Source: Collinsella sp. (GTDB lineage Bacteria > Actinomycetota > Coriobacteriia > Coriobacteriales > Coriobacteriaceae). Taken from it: a DNA stretch of 59,902 nucleotides. The stretch is taken from positions 1-59,902 of the forward strand of contig DXLP01000013.1 of NCBI GenBank assembly GCA_019414645.1, written 5' to 3'. Positions within the stretch are counted from its first letter, which is position 1. Each line of letters begins with the position of its first letter. Shown here piece by piece: positions 42,869-51,139 of the stretch. A program made the translations under genes and the position numbers. The notes under the pieces were generated by a model. The model had not been told where the DNA came from. It worked only from the letters and a program-made list of their open reading frames with translations, and did no database searches.

Positions 42869-42991
42869 CGTCCGCGCGCTGCGCGGACGGACCGCTGCGG
42901 CGCTTGCGCGCCTTGCGAGCTACGCTGGCAAACGCTAACGCGTTTCCTCAGCTCCGCGCCCTCACGGGGTTCGATTCCGTGCAGGGTCTAT
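42869..42991. other. tRNA-linked structured element, Phe copy
   Basis: Same plan as the Arg elements with different bases: first hairpin GTCCGCGC-GCT-GCGCGGAC at the junction, second hairpin AAACGC-TAAC-GCGTTT near 42929-42944. The inverted T-loop GGTTCGATTCC (42968-42978) equals the tRNA-Phe T-loop. Here the copy is framed by CCCT-CACGG and CCGTG-CAGGG arms, a nine-pair stem with one bulge, so it folds as a T-arm-like minihelix on the plus strand. Confidence 0.75.
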
Positions 42992-42993
42992 AT

Positions 42994-43023
42994 AAAAGAA
43001 AAGGACCCCTTTGCAGAGGTCCT
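42994..43023 (-). terminator. Terminator of tRNA-Phe
   Basis: Six-base stem AGGACC/GGTCCT, ten-base loop and TTTTCTTTT on the minus strand, about 14 bases after the tRNA. Duplicated at 42808-42837. Confidence 0.8.
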
Positions 43024-43036
43024 AGTCAATTCAAGG

Positions 43037-43109
<73 letters not shown>

Positions 43110-43232
43110 ATTTGAGGTGTGCCTTGTTTCAAGGCTTGATTAGTATAACCAAGGACGCGTTCCGGTCAACCGAGAATTTTAAAAAAGTTTTTGAGCACAG
43201 CCTCGGTTCTATAAATCGGCACGTCAGAGGCA

Positions 43233-43520
43233 TCAGCCGGCAGCAAGAAGTTTTTCACTCAGAGCCGCACGGGCAAACTCACTTGGCGTCATCCCCTCGG
43301 CAGCCGCCCGTCGACGAATGGCCTCCTTCATTCCCAGAGGAATCTTGACCGACAGCGTTGCCGTCCCCTCACCTGAGAGCGGGGGCCGTCCATGCACGAT
43401 CCCACCAACGGTGTGTTCGCCATCCGGAAACTCTCCGCGCTCGTACGACTCGCACCACGCGTCAATCATTTCATCCGTTACAACCTGACCATTAGCGGCC
43501 GTATACGTCTTGCCCATCAT
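43233..43520 (-). CDS. Antitoxin-like protein of a toxin-antitoxin pair
   Basis: Protein of 95 residues. The C-terminal half looks like a ribbon-helix-helix or arc-type DNA-binding unit: TATLSVKIPLGMKEAIRRRAAAEGMTPSEFARAALSEKL. The N-terminal half may bind the toxin (TDEMIDAWCESYERGEFPDG). Its ATG overlaps the toxin stop in an ATGA arrangement (start at 43520, or 43517 at the second Met), so it is translated after the toxin. Toxin-first order is found in families such as BrnT-BrnA and HigB-HigA. Confidence 0.78.
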   Translation of the reverse strand: MMGKTYTAANGQVVTDEMIDAWCESYERGEFPDGEHTVGGIVHGRPPLSGEGTATLSVKIPLGMKEAIRRRAAAEGMTPSEFARAALSEKLLAAG

Positions 43521-43783
43521 CGACCCCTTTGCCGAGCCTGTTCAATCTCCTGCCAAAATTTCTTCTGGACTGGAGACAAGGCATGAATGATAAGCCACCC
43601 ACGGACAAGCTCGACCGCGACAAGCTCCACGCTTCGTCCGTCTGGGAGCCATCCAATCGCAAGCCATCTCGGCGGCTCGTCCTTCGACTCGCGACGAATG
43701 CACTCAGTAACCGCAAGCCAAGCGCTAAGCACCTGCTTTTCCGTCAGGTGCTTTTTAGCGTTGGGATGAATCTCAACATCCAT
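43517..43783 (-). CDS. Small toxin-like protein of a toxin-antitoxin pair
   Basis: Protein of 88 residues from the ATG at 43783, which has GGAGG about ten bases upstream; the longest frame adds 32 unsupported residues. The sequence (VEIHPNAKKHLTEKQVLSAW, PPRWLAIGWLPDGRSVELVAVE, WLIIHALSPVQKKFW) has the length and strand-helix rhythm of BrnT/RelE-like ribonuclease toxins, with an N-terminal helix and a repeated beta pattern. The family assignment is an inference. It is co-directional with and overlaps the antitoxin gene, and lies next to tRNA-Phe and the Tad operon end. Confidence 0.7.
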   Translation of the reverse strand: MDVEIHPNAKKHLTEKQVLSAWLAVTECIRRESKDEPPRWLAIGWLPDGRSVELVAVELVRGWLIIHALSPVQKKFWQEIEQARQRGR

Positions 43784-43841
43784 GCATCTTCTCCTCCATC
43801 TTACCCAATTTCGTATGACGAAAGTCCACTGTCGCCAATTC

Positions 43842-44201
43842 TTAAGCCGGCACGCGTTGGAGAGCAGGGGTCGAAACAATGATTGAAGGACGCTCTAGTA
43901 CGGCCCAGGCGCCGGGGCAGGAGCACATGCGCCAAGGGCGGACGTTTTCGTAGCGCGCGAGGATATTGCCGTCGCAATCGATGGAGGCGATGTCGATGGG
44001 ATAGGCCATAAAACACGTATGGACCGAAGAGCAGCGTGGAAACGCCATGACGAGCGGCAGGCCGTTGGCGGCAACCGGACGCCGTCCCAGCATGCCGCGC
44101 AGGCGCACGACAAACGACTCCGCCACCACAAACTCGGCCGGCGTCCAACCCAGCCTATTGAGTGCCCGCGCGTAGACGATGTAGGACGAGACCGCGGTCA
44201 C
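43842..44201 (-). CDS. DUF192-family protein at the end of the Tad operon
   Basis: Protein of 119 residues matching the DUF192 pattern: VVRLRGMLGRRPVAANGLPLVM, then PRCSSVHTCFMAYPIDIASIDCDGNILARYENVRPWRM, then CPGAWAVLE. The domain's function is not established. I choose the GTG at 44201, which overlaps the TadE stop by four bases (GTGA) and has a GGGGGTGG upstream. The longest frame starts at 44306. No signal peptide is evident. The overlap makes it the last gene of the pilus operon, so a role linked to the pilus is likely. Confidence 0.8.
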   Translation of the reverse strand: MTAVSSYIVYARALNRLGWTPAEFVVAESFVVRLRGMLGRRPVAANGLPLVMAFPRCSSVHTCFMAYPIDIASIDCDGNILARYENVRPWRMCSCPGAWAVLERPSIIVSTPALQRVPA

Positions 44202-44674
44202 ATGACCACCCCCGGACGCCATGGATCGACCGTCACCGCACGCTCGTGCGACAACGTTGTCGGCGCCCCCAGCGGAACGCCAGCGATGCTGAGAGAAGTC
44301 GGCCACGGCTCATAGTGCATGGTGCAGGTGTAGGTCCTAAACGTACCGGATAGGGAGAGCAGGCCACCATCCGATGCCTCCGCGCCTTGCTCGCTCGACA
44401 CTTCGATCTGCAAGTCATAGCCTTCCATGGCATTCAGAATTTGAGTCTGAACCGTCGCTGAGGCATCGGCAGAGCTTTCGTCGCCCTCCCCCTCCGACGC
44501 CACGGCGTGCGCCAACACGATGTCGGGCACCACGCGGTCGAAGCGCGCAACAGCGCTGGCAAAGATCATGACGTTGTACACGATGAGTGCCAGCACCAGC
44601 AAAACGGGCGTAACCACTGCCATCTCAACCGTCGCTTGGGCGCGCTCCTCGCGCAGACGCATGCGGATACTCAT
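44198..44674 (-). CDS. TadE-like pseudopilin
   Basis: Pilus-assembly protein of 158 residues. It has a short basic leader, then RAQATVEMAVVTPVLLVLALIVYNVMIF, a single hydrophobic N-terminal helix with the Glu typical of prepilin-like proteins, and a secreted C-terminal domain. The start overlaps the preceding stop by one base (TAATG). It shares the AQ-x-T-x-E motif with three other small proteins in this operon, suggesting processing by the same prepilin peptidase. Confidence 0.85.
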   Translation of the reverse strand: MSIRMRLREERAQATVEMAVVTPVLLVLALIVYNVMIFASAVARFDRVVPDIVLAHAVASEGEGDESSADASATVQTQILNAMEGYDLQIEVSSEQGAEASDGGLLSLSGTFRTYTCTMHYEPWPTSLSIAGVPLGAPTTLSHERAVTVDPWRPGVVM

Positions 44675-46839
44675 TACGACCCACCGCCCAGAGCGCCAAC
44701 CAGCGTGGCGACATCGACGGTGAGCGGGATGGAGCCGCCGCCGGGCAGAGGAATCTCCGCAAGTGTGAACACCGTACCGCTAATGGTGCGTTCGACTTGA
44801 TATTCCAACGCCTCGCAAAGCGCCTTGGGATCGGTCACGCCCAACGGAATACTTCGCAGTTTGTCTTGCGTTTGAGAGAGACCCGCAATGTCAGACCCCG
44901 GACTCTTAATGACGTTGGCGGAATCGGTCAGCACCGGCTTTCGCAGGCGCAAGTCGCACGGTTCCAAACCCAGCGCCGCCACGGACGCCGAAACGGTATC
45001 GCCGAGCCACGATGCAATGGAGCCCAACGCACCGCTGCCCCCTCCTAGGTCTTTAATCATCTCGTCCATAAGTTCGTCGGCCGAACCTTGGATGTCTCCG
45101 TATCCCACGAGTAGCCGTCCCCAAACATCCATGACGCCATCGAGTACGCCGGCAACGCCACCCGAGCGTTCCTTCAATGTCGAGAAAAATCGCGAAAGCA
45201 CGTTGTTTTGCGCCGTCGCCTCATCGGGCGCCAGCACCGCGGCAGAGATGGCACCGCGATCGCCAAGCCTGACTGCCGTGTTAAACGAAGAGTTGAGCTC
45301 ATCGGGGCTCGAGATGGCACCCGAAACCGCAAAGGCAACCACGCCGTTGCGACCGGGAGGAGCGATACGCGGACGCTCGCCCGAAAGCGCTTTGATGGCC
45401 TGGTCAAACGCATTGCTCGCACGGTCGGTCTCGTCTTCGGTCTGACGTTCGAGCTCGAGCTCTTTGTTGCGGCATTCGACGTAGCCTTCCAGGGCGTCTT
45501 TAAACTTGTCAAAGTGATACTCGAAGCCGTTTTCGATAGAGGTTGAAGGCGCCGCAACAGCACCAAGCGACGAAACGCCAAAATGGCATTTGCTGCATTT
45601 ATCCTGTCCATCGTAATCGGCAACCGAAGCAAATCCGCTCGGCGTCCCTTTCTTATAGTTAGGGCAGGTCGTCCCGTAATGCAGATACGCCTTGTCATCG
45701 TTCACGCTCGTCGGCCACACCGCATCGGTATAGAGCTCCGTCGCCCGAACCTCATCAGAGTTGCGCGGCAGCAGCGGAATATAGGAGGAAACCCTGTCTC
45801 CGTTCTCGGTTATATGTGCCCGATCGACCTCCGCGCTCGCATAGGTATAAAACGCCTTACGCGCCGCAGACTCTGCCTTCATCTCGACACTCGAGCCGTG
45901 GGGCTTCTCATTTGTCAGACGCCAATGGTAGTAGTCCTTCGCGCGATCAAGGGCAACTTGGGGCTCCCACGTAACGCTCGATGAGTAATGCGGATTTTGA
46001 ACACCGGAGAGATCCGTTAGGCTTTTCGCACGCTCCCACATGCAAGAACAGCTGCCGACCGAGCCCTTGTCAGACCCACCACAATCCGCCAGCCAAGCAC
46101 GCTCTTTAGCCTTCGCCGTGTCCTCAGAAGCCTTCCGCAGCTCCTCGGCCGCACCCTCTAAATCATCTGATGTGTCTTTAATGGTATCGGTCGAGATCTC
46201 TGACCCTTTGAGCGCAGCGAAGTCAGACTCGGATGTCCTGGGCACGGCAAGAGCCGTACCGGTATAGGTCACACTATCGGTATCCTGCGCCGACACCGCC
46301 TGCGTGGCACGCGCGGCGATCAGATACGGCAGAGCCGTCTCGATTTTCTGTAAGCCTTCCGATGCGCTTTTGGCAAACTTGTTGCGCGTTTTAATGATCT
46401 CAATCCCGGTGTCGACCATATTGCCGGCAACCGGCTCGGCACCCGGGATGAGGATGGCGACCAGGCCCGTCCCGATCGTGGCAAACCCCGCCAGCCCCAG
46501 ACTCAAGATGCTCGCATCAACCACCGTGGCAGCCGTGTGATAGGACGACACTACGTTGGCACCCGCCAGCGCGCCACTATCAGCCGCCACCTGAGTATCC
46601 CCGGCACGCGACATGCTCCATATCGCCGCGGTCGACGAAAACAACAATGTGAGCACCACTAGGATGACCACGGCAGAAGAAAGCGTGGTATAGGCGCCGT
46701 CTTCGATAAACAGATCGACACCGGCTCGACCCATAAAGCCGCCTCGTTTGCGGAGAGCGCCTGGTCGACGGCGGGCCGCAAACCCTTGCGTCACCCGCAA
46801 CAGGCAGCGCCTAATCCCATGCAGCAATCCACGAATCAT
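44674..46839 (-). CDS. TadG-like pilus-assembly protein
   Basis: Large extracytoplasmic protein of 721 residues, starting at the ATG 46839 with GGAGGGAG upstream. A hydrophobic segment (SSAVVILVVLTLLFSSTAAIW, about residues 52-72) is followed by VAADSGALAGANVVSSY, the pattern of TadG/TadE-like proteins. The long ectodomain has several Cys, including two CxxC-type sets (CGGSDKGSVGSCSC, CPNYKKG...CSKCHFG) that could bind metal or form disulfides. It ends in a Gly-rich tail. TadG is thought to anchor or support the pilus at the surface; the Cys-rich part is not usual to my knowledge. Confidence 0.8.
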   Translation of the reverse strand: MIRGLLHGIRRCLLRVTQGFAARRRPGALRKRGGFMGRAGVDLFIEDGAYTTLSSAVVILVVLTLLFSSTAAIWSMSRAGDTQVAADSGALAGANVVSSYHTAATVVDASILSLGLAGFATIGTGLVAILIPGAEPVAGNMVDTGIEIIKTRNKFAKSASEGLQKIETALPYLIAARATQAVSAQDTDSVTYTGTALAVPRTSESDFAALKGSEISTDTIKDTSDDLEGAAEELRKASEDTAKAKERAWLADCGGSDKGSVGSCSCMWERAKSLTDLSGVQNPHYSSSVTWEPQVALDRAKDYYHWRLTNEKPHGSSVEMKAESAARKAFYTYASAEVDRAHITENGDRVSSYIPLLPRNSDEVRATELYTDAVWPTSVNDDKAYLHYGTTCPNYKKGTPSGFASVADYDGQDKCSKCHFGVSSLGAVAAPSTSIENGFEYHFDKFKDALEGYVECRNKELELERQTEDETDRASNAFDQAIKALSGERPRIAPPGRNGVVAFAVSGAISSPDELNSSFNTAVRLGDRGAISAAVLAPDEATAQNNVLSRFFSTLKERSGGVAGVLDGVMDVWGRLLVGYGDIQGSADELMDEMIKDLGGGSGALGSIASWLGDTVSASVAALGLEPCDLRLRKPVLTDSANVIKSPGSDIAGLSQTQDKLRSIPLGVTDPKALCEALEYQVERTISGTVFTLAEIPLPGGGSIPLTVDVATLVGALGGGS

Positions 46840-47347
46840 AATCTCCCTCCAGCCATTCGGGACGCGATTGATACGAGACATCGACCTTGAGCTCAACGTA
46901 GCCGCCCTCGGCGGTACCACCCATAGCCTGCGCAAACGCACCGATCACAGGCAACGGCTTGACCTCGCCGGAAACGGACACGGACGAGACGCCACCCGCA
47001 CCGGCCCGGCCAAGCTCGATATCCCACGACAACGGCCCGCCGGCATGAAAGATCGAAACGTTGGGCACTGCGGCAAGCCGGCGGCGGGTGAACTCCTTAA
47101 GATCGTCGTCCTCCGCCGTCGTCGTGGTCATGAGCCGCGCGGTCTCGGCGGCGGCAGACTCCATGACCGCGCGCGTATAAAGCAGGCACACCGGTTGCAG
47201 TGCGAGAAGGATGAGCGTCAGAAACGTCGGCAGCAAAAAAGCGGCCTCGACCGTAGACTGCGCCCAGTCCTCGCGCGCGATATCAATACAACGCGATGTC
47301 CTTAGCGCCCGCAGCGGCGTCGATAACCGACGTCGAGGCAACGCCAT
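46811..47347 (-). CDS. TadE-like pseudopilin (start uncertain)
   Basis: The C-terminal part is clear: DWAQSTVEAAFLLPTFLTLILLALQPVCLLY, an N-terminal helix as in TadE, then a soluble domain with SRPEWLEGDYDSWIAAWD at the end. The start is not. ATG 47347 would overlap the upstream gene by 65 bases and place 27 odd basic residues before the helix. Relatives in this operon have only about ten residues before the motif. An ATT codon at 47286-47284 (IDIAREDWAQ) touches the upstream stop codon and has AAGGA 11 bases ahead, so a rare ATT start is possible. It overlaps tadG by 29 bases. Confidence 0.7.
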   Translation of the reverse strand: MALPRRRLSTPLRALRTSRCIDIAREDWAQSTVEAAFLLPTFLTLILLALQPVCLLYTRAVMESAAAETARLMTTTTAEDDDLKEFTRRRLAAVPNVSIFHAGGPLSWDIELGRAGAGGVSSVSVSGEVKPLPVIGAFAQAMGGTAEGGYVELKVDVSYQSRPEWLEGDYDSWIAAWD

Positions 47348-47501
47348 GGGATGCCGCCCGCTCAACCAGCGCCGCCAAGCGTCCATCGGTGCCAGCACGC
47401 CAAAGTCCCACAATCGCCAGCACGATCGATAACAGCGCCACCGTGACGATGGCGTATTCCACAGTCGCTTGGGCAGATTCCTCGCGCAGGACGTCATGCA
47501 T
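47283..47501 (-). CDS. Flp/TadE-like small pseudopilin, 72 residues
   Basis: Short prepilin-like protein: LREESAQATVEYAIVTVALLSIVLAIVGLW, then about 35 soluble residues. The AQATVEY motif matches the Flp pilin further upstream (AQGTTEY). The start has GAGGGG nearby. It lies two bases after the previous gene's stop and is one of four prepilin-like genes in the operon, so it is a likely minor pilin. Confidence 0.8.
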   Translation of the reverse strand: MHDVLREESAQATVEYAIVTVALLSIVLAIVGLWRAGTDGRLAALVERAASHGVASTSVIDAAAGAKDIALY

Positions 47502-47502
47502 T

Positions 47503-48066
47503 TCACGACCCCTCCTTTGAGTTCGATGCCTGCGGGCTCAGGCGGATCACGCGCAGGCGGCACGAGGCATCGCCGGCATCCGCGGCAACCGTCACCATAT
47601 CGACCCAGCCGCGCCCATCGCGCACGATGGCGCCCCATACGTTGCCCTTAATATCAAGATAGCCGCTCAGGGCGAGCTGGGCCGTTGGCACCTCGCGGTA
47701 GGCGCGTAACATATCCGCCGCTGCCTCGGTCATCGGTCGGTCCTCAGACCATGCAAGCCGGACCGTAATCGCGTTGTCCCCAGGCGAATCCGTCGCAGTG
47801 CCAGACCGCTTGTCGAGCGTCCGCAGAAAGGTTTGCGCCGTGACAGCGACATCCGAATCGTCCGCATCTCGCATCTCATCTTTTTGAGACGCCACCGCCG
47901 AATCTGAGCCCGAATCGAAGGCGGCCCCAGGACGCTGCTGCCGCGCGGCGTTAAGCCCCCAAAGCACCGCCGCTATCGCCACGGTCAGGCAAGCAAACAC
48001 CAGCAGCACCCCGATGGGGCGCTCGCCCTCTACAGGCTGTTGATGCCCTCGCTGATAGCGTTCCAT
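47503..48066 (-). CDS. Membrane-anchored protein of the Tad operon, unknown role
   Basis: Protein of 187 residues with one N-terminal segment (IGVLLVFACLTVAIAAVLWGL, about residues 18-38), then a Ser/Asp-rich linker and a mixed soluble domain (FLRTLDKRSG to RLRVIRLSPQ). It is not a prepilin by sequence. The ATG at 48066 overlaps flp by 37 bases with only a weak ribosome binding site; an internal GTG is possible but would shorten the segment. No family recognised, but position implies a pilus function. Confidence 0.65.
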   Translation of the reverse strand: MERYQRGHQQPVEGERPIGVLLVFACLTVAIAAVLWGLNAARQQRPGAAFDSGSDSAVASQKDEMRDADDSDVAVTAQTFLRTLDKRSGTATDSPGDNAITVRLAWSEDRPMTEAAADMLRAYREVPTAQLALSGYLDIKGNVWGAIVRDGRGWVDMVTVAADAGDASCRLRVIRLSPQASNSKEGS

Positions 48067-48263
48067 AGATCTTGGACCTTGCCCTTAAATGCGACGATGG
48101 CGATAATCGCGATCACCACGAGCACGCCGACCAAGATGGCATACTCGGTGGTACCCTGTGCACTCTCCTCCTGCAGTAGCTCCTTGGCGCGCTGACGAAC
48201 ATGTGCCGCCCGGCAAAACGCCCAGCCCTGGACCTTGCCAGCAGCGTCAGTCATCGTGTTCAT
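48030..48263 (-). CDS. flp: Flp-type pilin
   Basis: Major pilin candidate of 77 residues: a leader of about 34 residues (longer than usual), then ESAQGTTEYAILVGVLVVIAIIAIVAF, which has the Glu-Tyr pair and long hydrophobic helix of Flp pilins, and a short tail (KVQDLWNAISEGINSL). GGGAGG lies five bases before the ATG. A TadV-type prepilin peptidase should cut near SA-QGTTEY but is not encoded in the window. The gene follows tadC by ten bases. Confidence 0.88.
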   Translation of the reverse strand: MNTMTDAAGKVQGWAFCRAAHVRQRAKELLQEESAQGTTEYAILVGVLVVIAIIAIVAFKGKVQDLWNAISEGINSL

Positions 48264-48273
48264 GTATTCCTCC

Positions 48274-48915
48274 CTACATCATCCCGCCTGCTCCCAGCAG
48301 CGGGCCCAATATGGACAGAAGCAACGCCGGCAAGATGAGCGTGCCGGTGGGAATCAGCAGCTTGACGGGCGCACGCTCAATCTCGCGCTCGACCGCGGCG
48401 CGATGAGCCGCACGGATCTCGCGACTTTGAGCGGCCAGTGTCTCGGCAAGTGGGGCACCCAGGGCGAGTGCCTGCCCCACCGTAATGGCAAAGGTCTCGA
48501 GCGCTCGCACGTCCAGGTCGCGCGCGGCGGCCAACAACTCGTCCTCACGCGTGCCCACGCCCACCTGCCACGCCATGCAGGCCCGCTCAAGGCGAAGAGC
48601 CAGCACTGACCGGCGGTTGGCGCAGAAAATCTCAAGCGCCGCATCAAACGAAAGGCCGGCCGAAAGACCCAAGCGCACAACATCGATCATCTCGGACACT
48701 TCGCCGAGCGACACTCGCGCCGGGCCGCCCGCTCCAACCGCGCCCTTCACTCGCGCGGTCAGGGCATCGACCACCGAGCGACCCGCGGCAGCGACCAGCA
48801 CCGCCTCGCGCTTGCAGGCCCCTGCGATCTTGCGCGCATCCGCCCGATCCAAACCCGTCGCGACAAATACACTCAGGGCACACAGGCAAGCCACAACTGC
48901 AACCAGGGCGCTCAT
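48274..48915 (-). CDS. tadC: TadC-like inner-membrane platform protein
   Basis: GspF/T2SF-domain protein of 213 residues that, with TadB, forms the membrane platform driven by TadA. N-terminal segment SALVAVVACLCALSVFVATGL, the T2SF region VRLGLSAGLSFDAALEIF and ITVGQALALGAPLAETLAAQS, and a C-terminal segment LLIPTGTLILPALLLSILGPLL. The start at 48915 overlaps the tadB stop (ATGA) and has GGAG upstream. It is shorter than many TadC proteins because it lacks part of the N-terminal region. Confidence 0.88.
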   Translation of the reverse strand: MSALVAVVACLCALSVFVATGLDRADARKIAGACKREAVLVAAAGRSVVDALTARVKGAVGAGGPARVSLGEVSEMIDVVRLGLSAGLSFDAALEIFCANRRSVLALRLERACMAWQVGVGTREDELLAAARDLDVRALETFAITVGQALALGAPLAETLAAQSREIRAAHRAAVEREIERAPVKLLIPTGTLILPALLLSILGPLLGAGGMM

Positions 48916-49838
48916 AGCTCCACCCGCATAATGCGCCGGATAACCACCAGGGCAACGACGTTGAGGGCTAGACCCAGCACCACAGCGCCCGCACCGGCAG
49001 GCGTCGCAAGACCGCGACGAAAATCTGCCGAAAGCAGCGCCAACACCGCGCACATGCCCGCCGGCATCGCCGCGACCATATGCGCAGACATGCGAGCCTG
49101 CGACGTCTTAACATCCAGGCGGCGCTTGAGCTCAATGCGCTCCCCCACCATGCTCGACGCCTCGGACAGTAAGTCGGCAAGCGGAGCACCGGTGCGCTGA
49201 GACACCTTAAGCGCCAAGGTCACAAGCGAAAGGCCGGGGGCGTCGATGCGCACGAGCAAGTCATCGAGCGCGTCGGTCGCCGAGATGCCGCAATCGATCG
49301 CCGCCGCTACCCGCAAAAACTCGGTATGCACCGGTTCTTGCGCATGAGCGCCCACAAAGCGCATGCCCTGGGCCAGCGAATGTCCCGAGGCAAGCGACAT
49401 GGAAAGTGCGGTAAACGCCTCGGGCATGGCCTCTTCTGCATCGTGTTGCTCGCGCCGGCTCTCAAAGCCATCCCGAGCGGCGCCAGCGGCAATCGGAGCA
49501 ACAAGTCCCAAGGCAAACCCGAGGGGCGATAACGACACCATCGTTAGCAAAACGCAGCAGACACCGCTCGATAGCAGCAGAAACGCCAAACGCCCCGAAG
49601 CATCTTCGATCACGAGGCCAAGGCGACGCGCCGGAGCCAGCGATGCCCACGAACGGGCAATCTTTTTCAGCAGATCGTTTTCCACCAACTCACGCGGCAG
49701 CTTCTCTGCCACCGTCTCGAACGCCTGACGCGCCAGCTCCGCCGGCGGCACCTGCGGCACACGAGGTTCCGCCCCGCACGCCGTCGCGACAGAAAACCCT
49801 GCCAAACCCCCTACGACGAGGGGCACAGCGACCTCCAT
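48912..49838 (-). CDS. tadB: TadB-like inner-membrane platform protein
   Basis: T2SF-domain membrane protein of 308 residues. N-terminal segment [18 protein letters not shown], a central pair near 90-125 (LAFLLLSSGVCCVLLTM, LGFALGLVAPIAAGAA), and C-terminal segments (MPAGMCAVLALLS, VVLGLALNVVALVVI). The T2SF core shows MSLASGHSLAQGMRFVG and LALKVSQRTGAPLADLL. The start overlaps the tadA stop by 28 bases. Confidence 0.9.
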   Translation of the reverse strand: MEVAVPLVVGGLAGFSVATACGAEPRVPQVPPAELARQAFETVAEKLPRELVENDLLKKIARSWASLAPARRLGLVIEDASGRLAFLLLSSGVCCVLLTMVSLSPLGFALGLVAPIAAGAARDGFESRREQHDAEEAMPEAFTALSMSLASGHSLAQGMRFVGAHAQEPVHTEFLRVAAAIDCGISATDALDDLLVRIDAPGLSLVTLALKVSQRTGAPLADLLSEASSMVGERIELKRRLDVKTSQARMSAHMVAAMPAGMCAVLALLSADFRRGLATPAGAGAVVLGLALNVVALVVIRRIMRVEL

Positions 49839-51139
49839 TCGTCCACCTCCTCTTGTGTGAGCGTCCCCGACCGCAGGCCTTCTGCGATAAACGGCGGCTC
49901 GCGGTCAAGCGTCCAGGTGCGCTCGGCGGCATCGAAAGTCACATAGCGCTCGAGCTCTACGCCGCCCGACGCGGCGCGACGCACCCCCGAATACGAGGAG
50001 ACGAAGCGCCTGCCATCGGCGTGGCGCTCGGACATCACGATGCCGTCGAGCGCCATGGCAATCTGCTCTTCGATGAGCTCGCTCGGCAGATCGATGCCAT
50101 AACGTGCAAGCAACGTCAGACGCACCACGGTCTCCTGCTCGGAACCCGCATGAAGCGTGGTGAGCGACCCGTCGTGGCCCGTGTTCATGGCCTGCAACAT
50201 GTCGCAGCACTCGGCACCGCGCACCTCGCCCACCACGATGCGGTCGGGGCGCATGCGCAGGGCATTGGTCACCAGGTCGCGGATCGTCACCGCGCCCTCG
50301 CCCTCAATTGAAGCCTCGCGCGCCTCTAGACGCACCACGTGCGGATGATGCGCAAACTTGAGCTCGGCAGAGTCCTCGATCGTCACGATGCGCTCGCCGG
50401 TGGAAATCTCACATGACAACGCGTTGAGCAGGGTGGTCTTACCAGATCCCGTGCCTCCCGCAACCGCCAGGTCCTGTCGCAGCGACACCGCGCACGACAA
50501 CAGCTGCGCATACCAAAGCGGCAGCGACCCCAGCCCCACAAGCTCGTCCAGCGAGCAGATGCGGTCCGAGAACTTTCGGATGGTGAGAATCGGTCCGTCA
50601 ATCGCCACAGGCGGAATCACCGCGTTGACGCGATAGCCCGTTTTGAGGCGGGCGTTGACGATGGGGCTGCGCTCGTCGATACGGCGGCCAAGTGGCGAGA
50701 TGATGCGGTCGATAAGCACACGGATCTGTTCATCATCCTCAAACGCATGCTCGATGGGGTGCAAGACGCCGCCGCGTTCAAAGAAAGCCGAGCGGCAGCC
50801 GTTGATCATGATCTCGGTAACGGTGTCGTCCTCGATGAGCGGCTGCAACGGCCCCAGGCCCACTACGTCATCCAAAATCTCGTCGATGATGGTCTCGCGC
50901 TCGGTCGTCGCGAGATCGGTCGGTTCCTCAACATTGAGCGCCGCCTCCACCGCGGGACGCAATTCCGAGCGGGCAAGTGCCGGGTCGATATAGGCGCTGA
51001 TACGCGCCACTTCGTCGTAACCCATGCGGTCCATCACGGCGCACTTGGTGCGTCGTTTCACCGCGCGGCGACGCCCCGCATCTACAGGCGCTGCCCCCGC
51101 TGCAGCGCCGGCAGCCTTAATCCTCGTTTGCAGGCTCAT
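49811..51139 (-). CDS. tadA: Tad pilus ATPase TadA (CpaF)
   Basis: Cytosolic secretion ATPase of the CpaF/VirB11 group, 442 residues. N-terminal helical domain, then the ATPase core. Walker A is [17 protein letters not shown], followed by the CpaF-typical [44 protein letters not shown] and [16 protein letters not shown]. It powers Flp pilus assembly at the TadB/TadC platform. The ATG overlaps the tadZ stop by four bases. Confidence 0.95.
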   Translation of the reverse strand: MSLQTRIKAAGAAAGAAPVDAGRRRAVKRRTKCAVMDRMGYDEVARISAYIDPALARSELRPAVEAALNVEEPTDLATTERETIIDEILDDVVGLGPLQPLIEDDTVTEIMINGCRSAFFERGGVLHPIEHAFEDDEQIRVLIDRIISPLGRRIDERSPIVNARLKTGYRVNAVIPPVAIDGPILTIRKFSDRICSLDELVGLGSLPLWYAQLLSCAVSLRQDLAVAGGTGSGKTTLLNALSCEISTGERIVTIEDSAELKFAHHPHVVRLEAREASIEGEGAVTIRDLVTNALRMRPDRIVVGEVRGAECCDMLQAMNTGHDGSLTTLHAGSEQETVVRLTLLARYGIDLPSELIEEQIAMALDGIVMSERHADGRRFVSSYSGVRRAASGGVELERYVTFDAAERTWTLDREPPFIAEGLRSGTLTQEEVDEWRSLCPSS

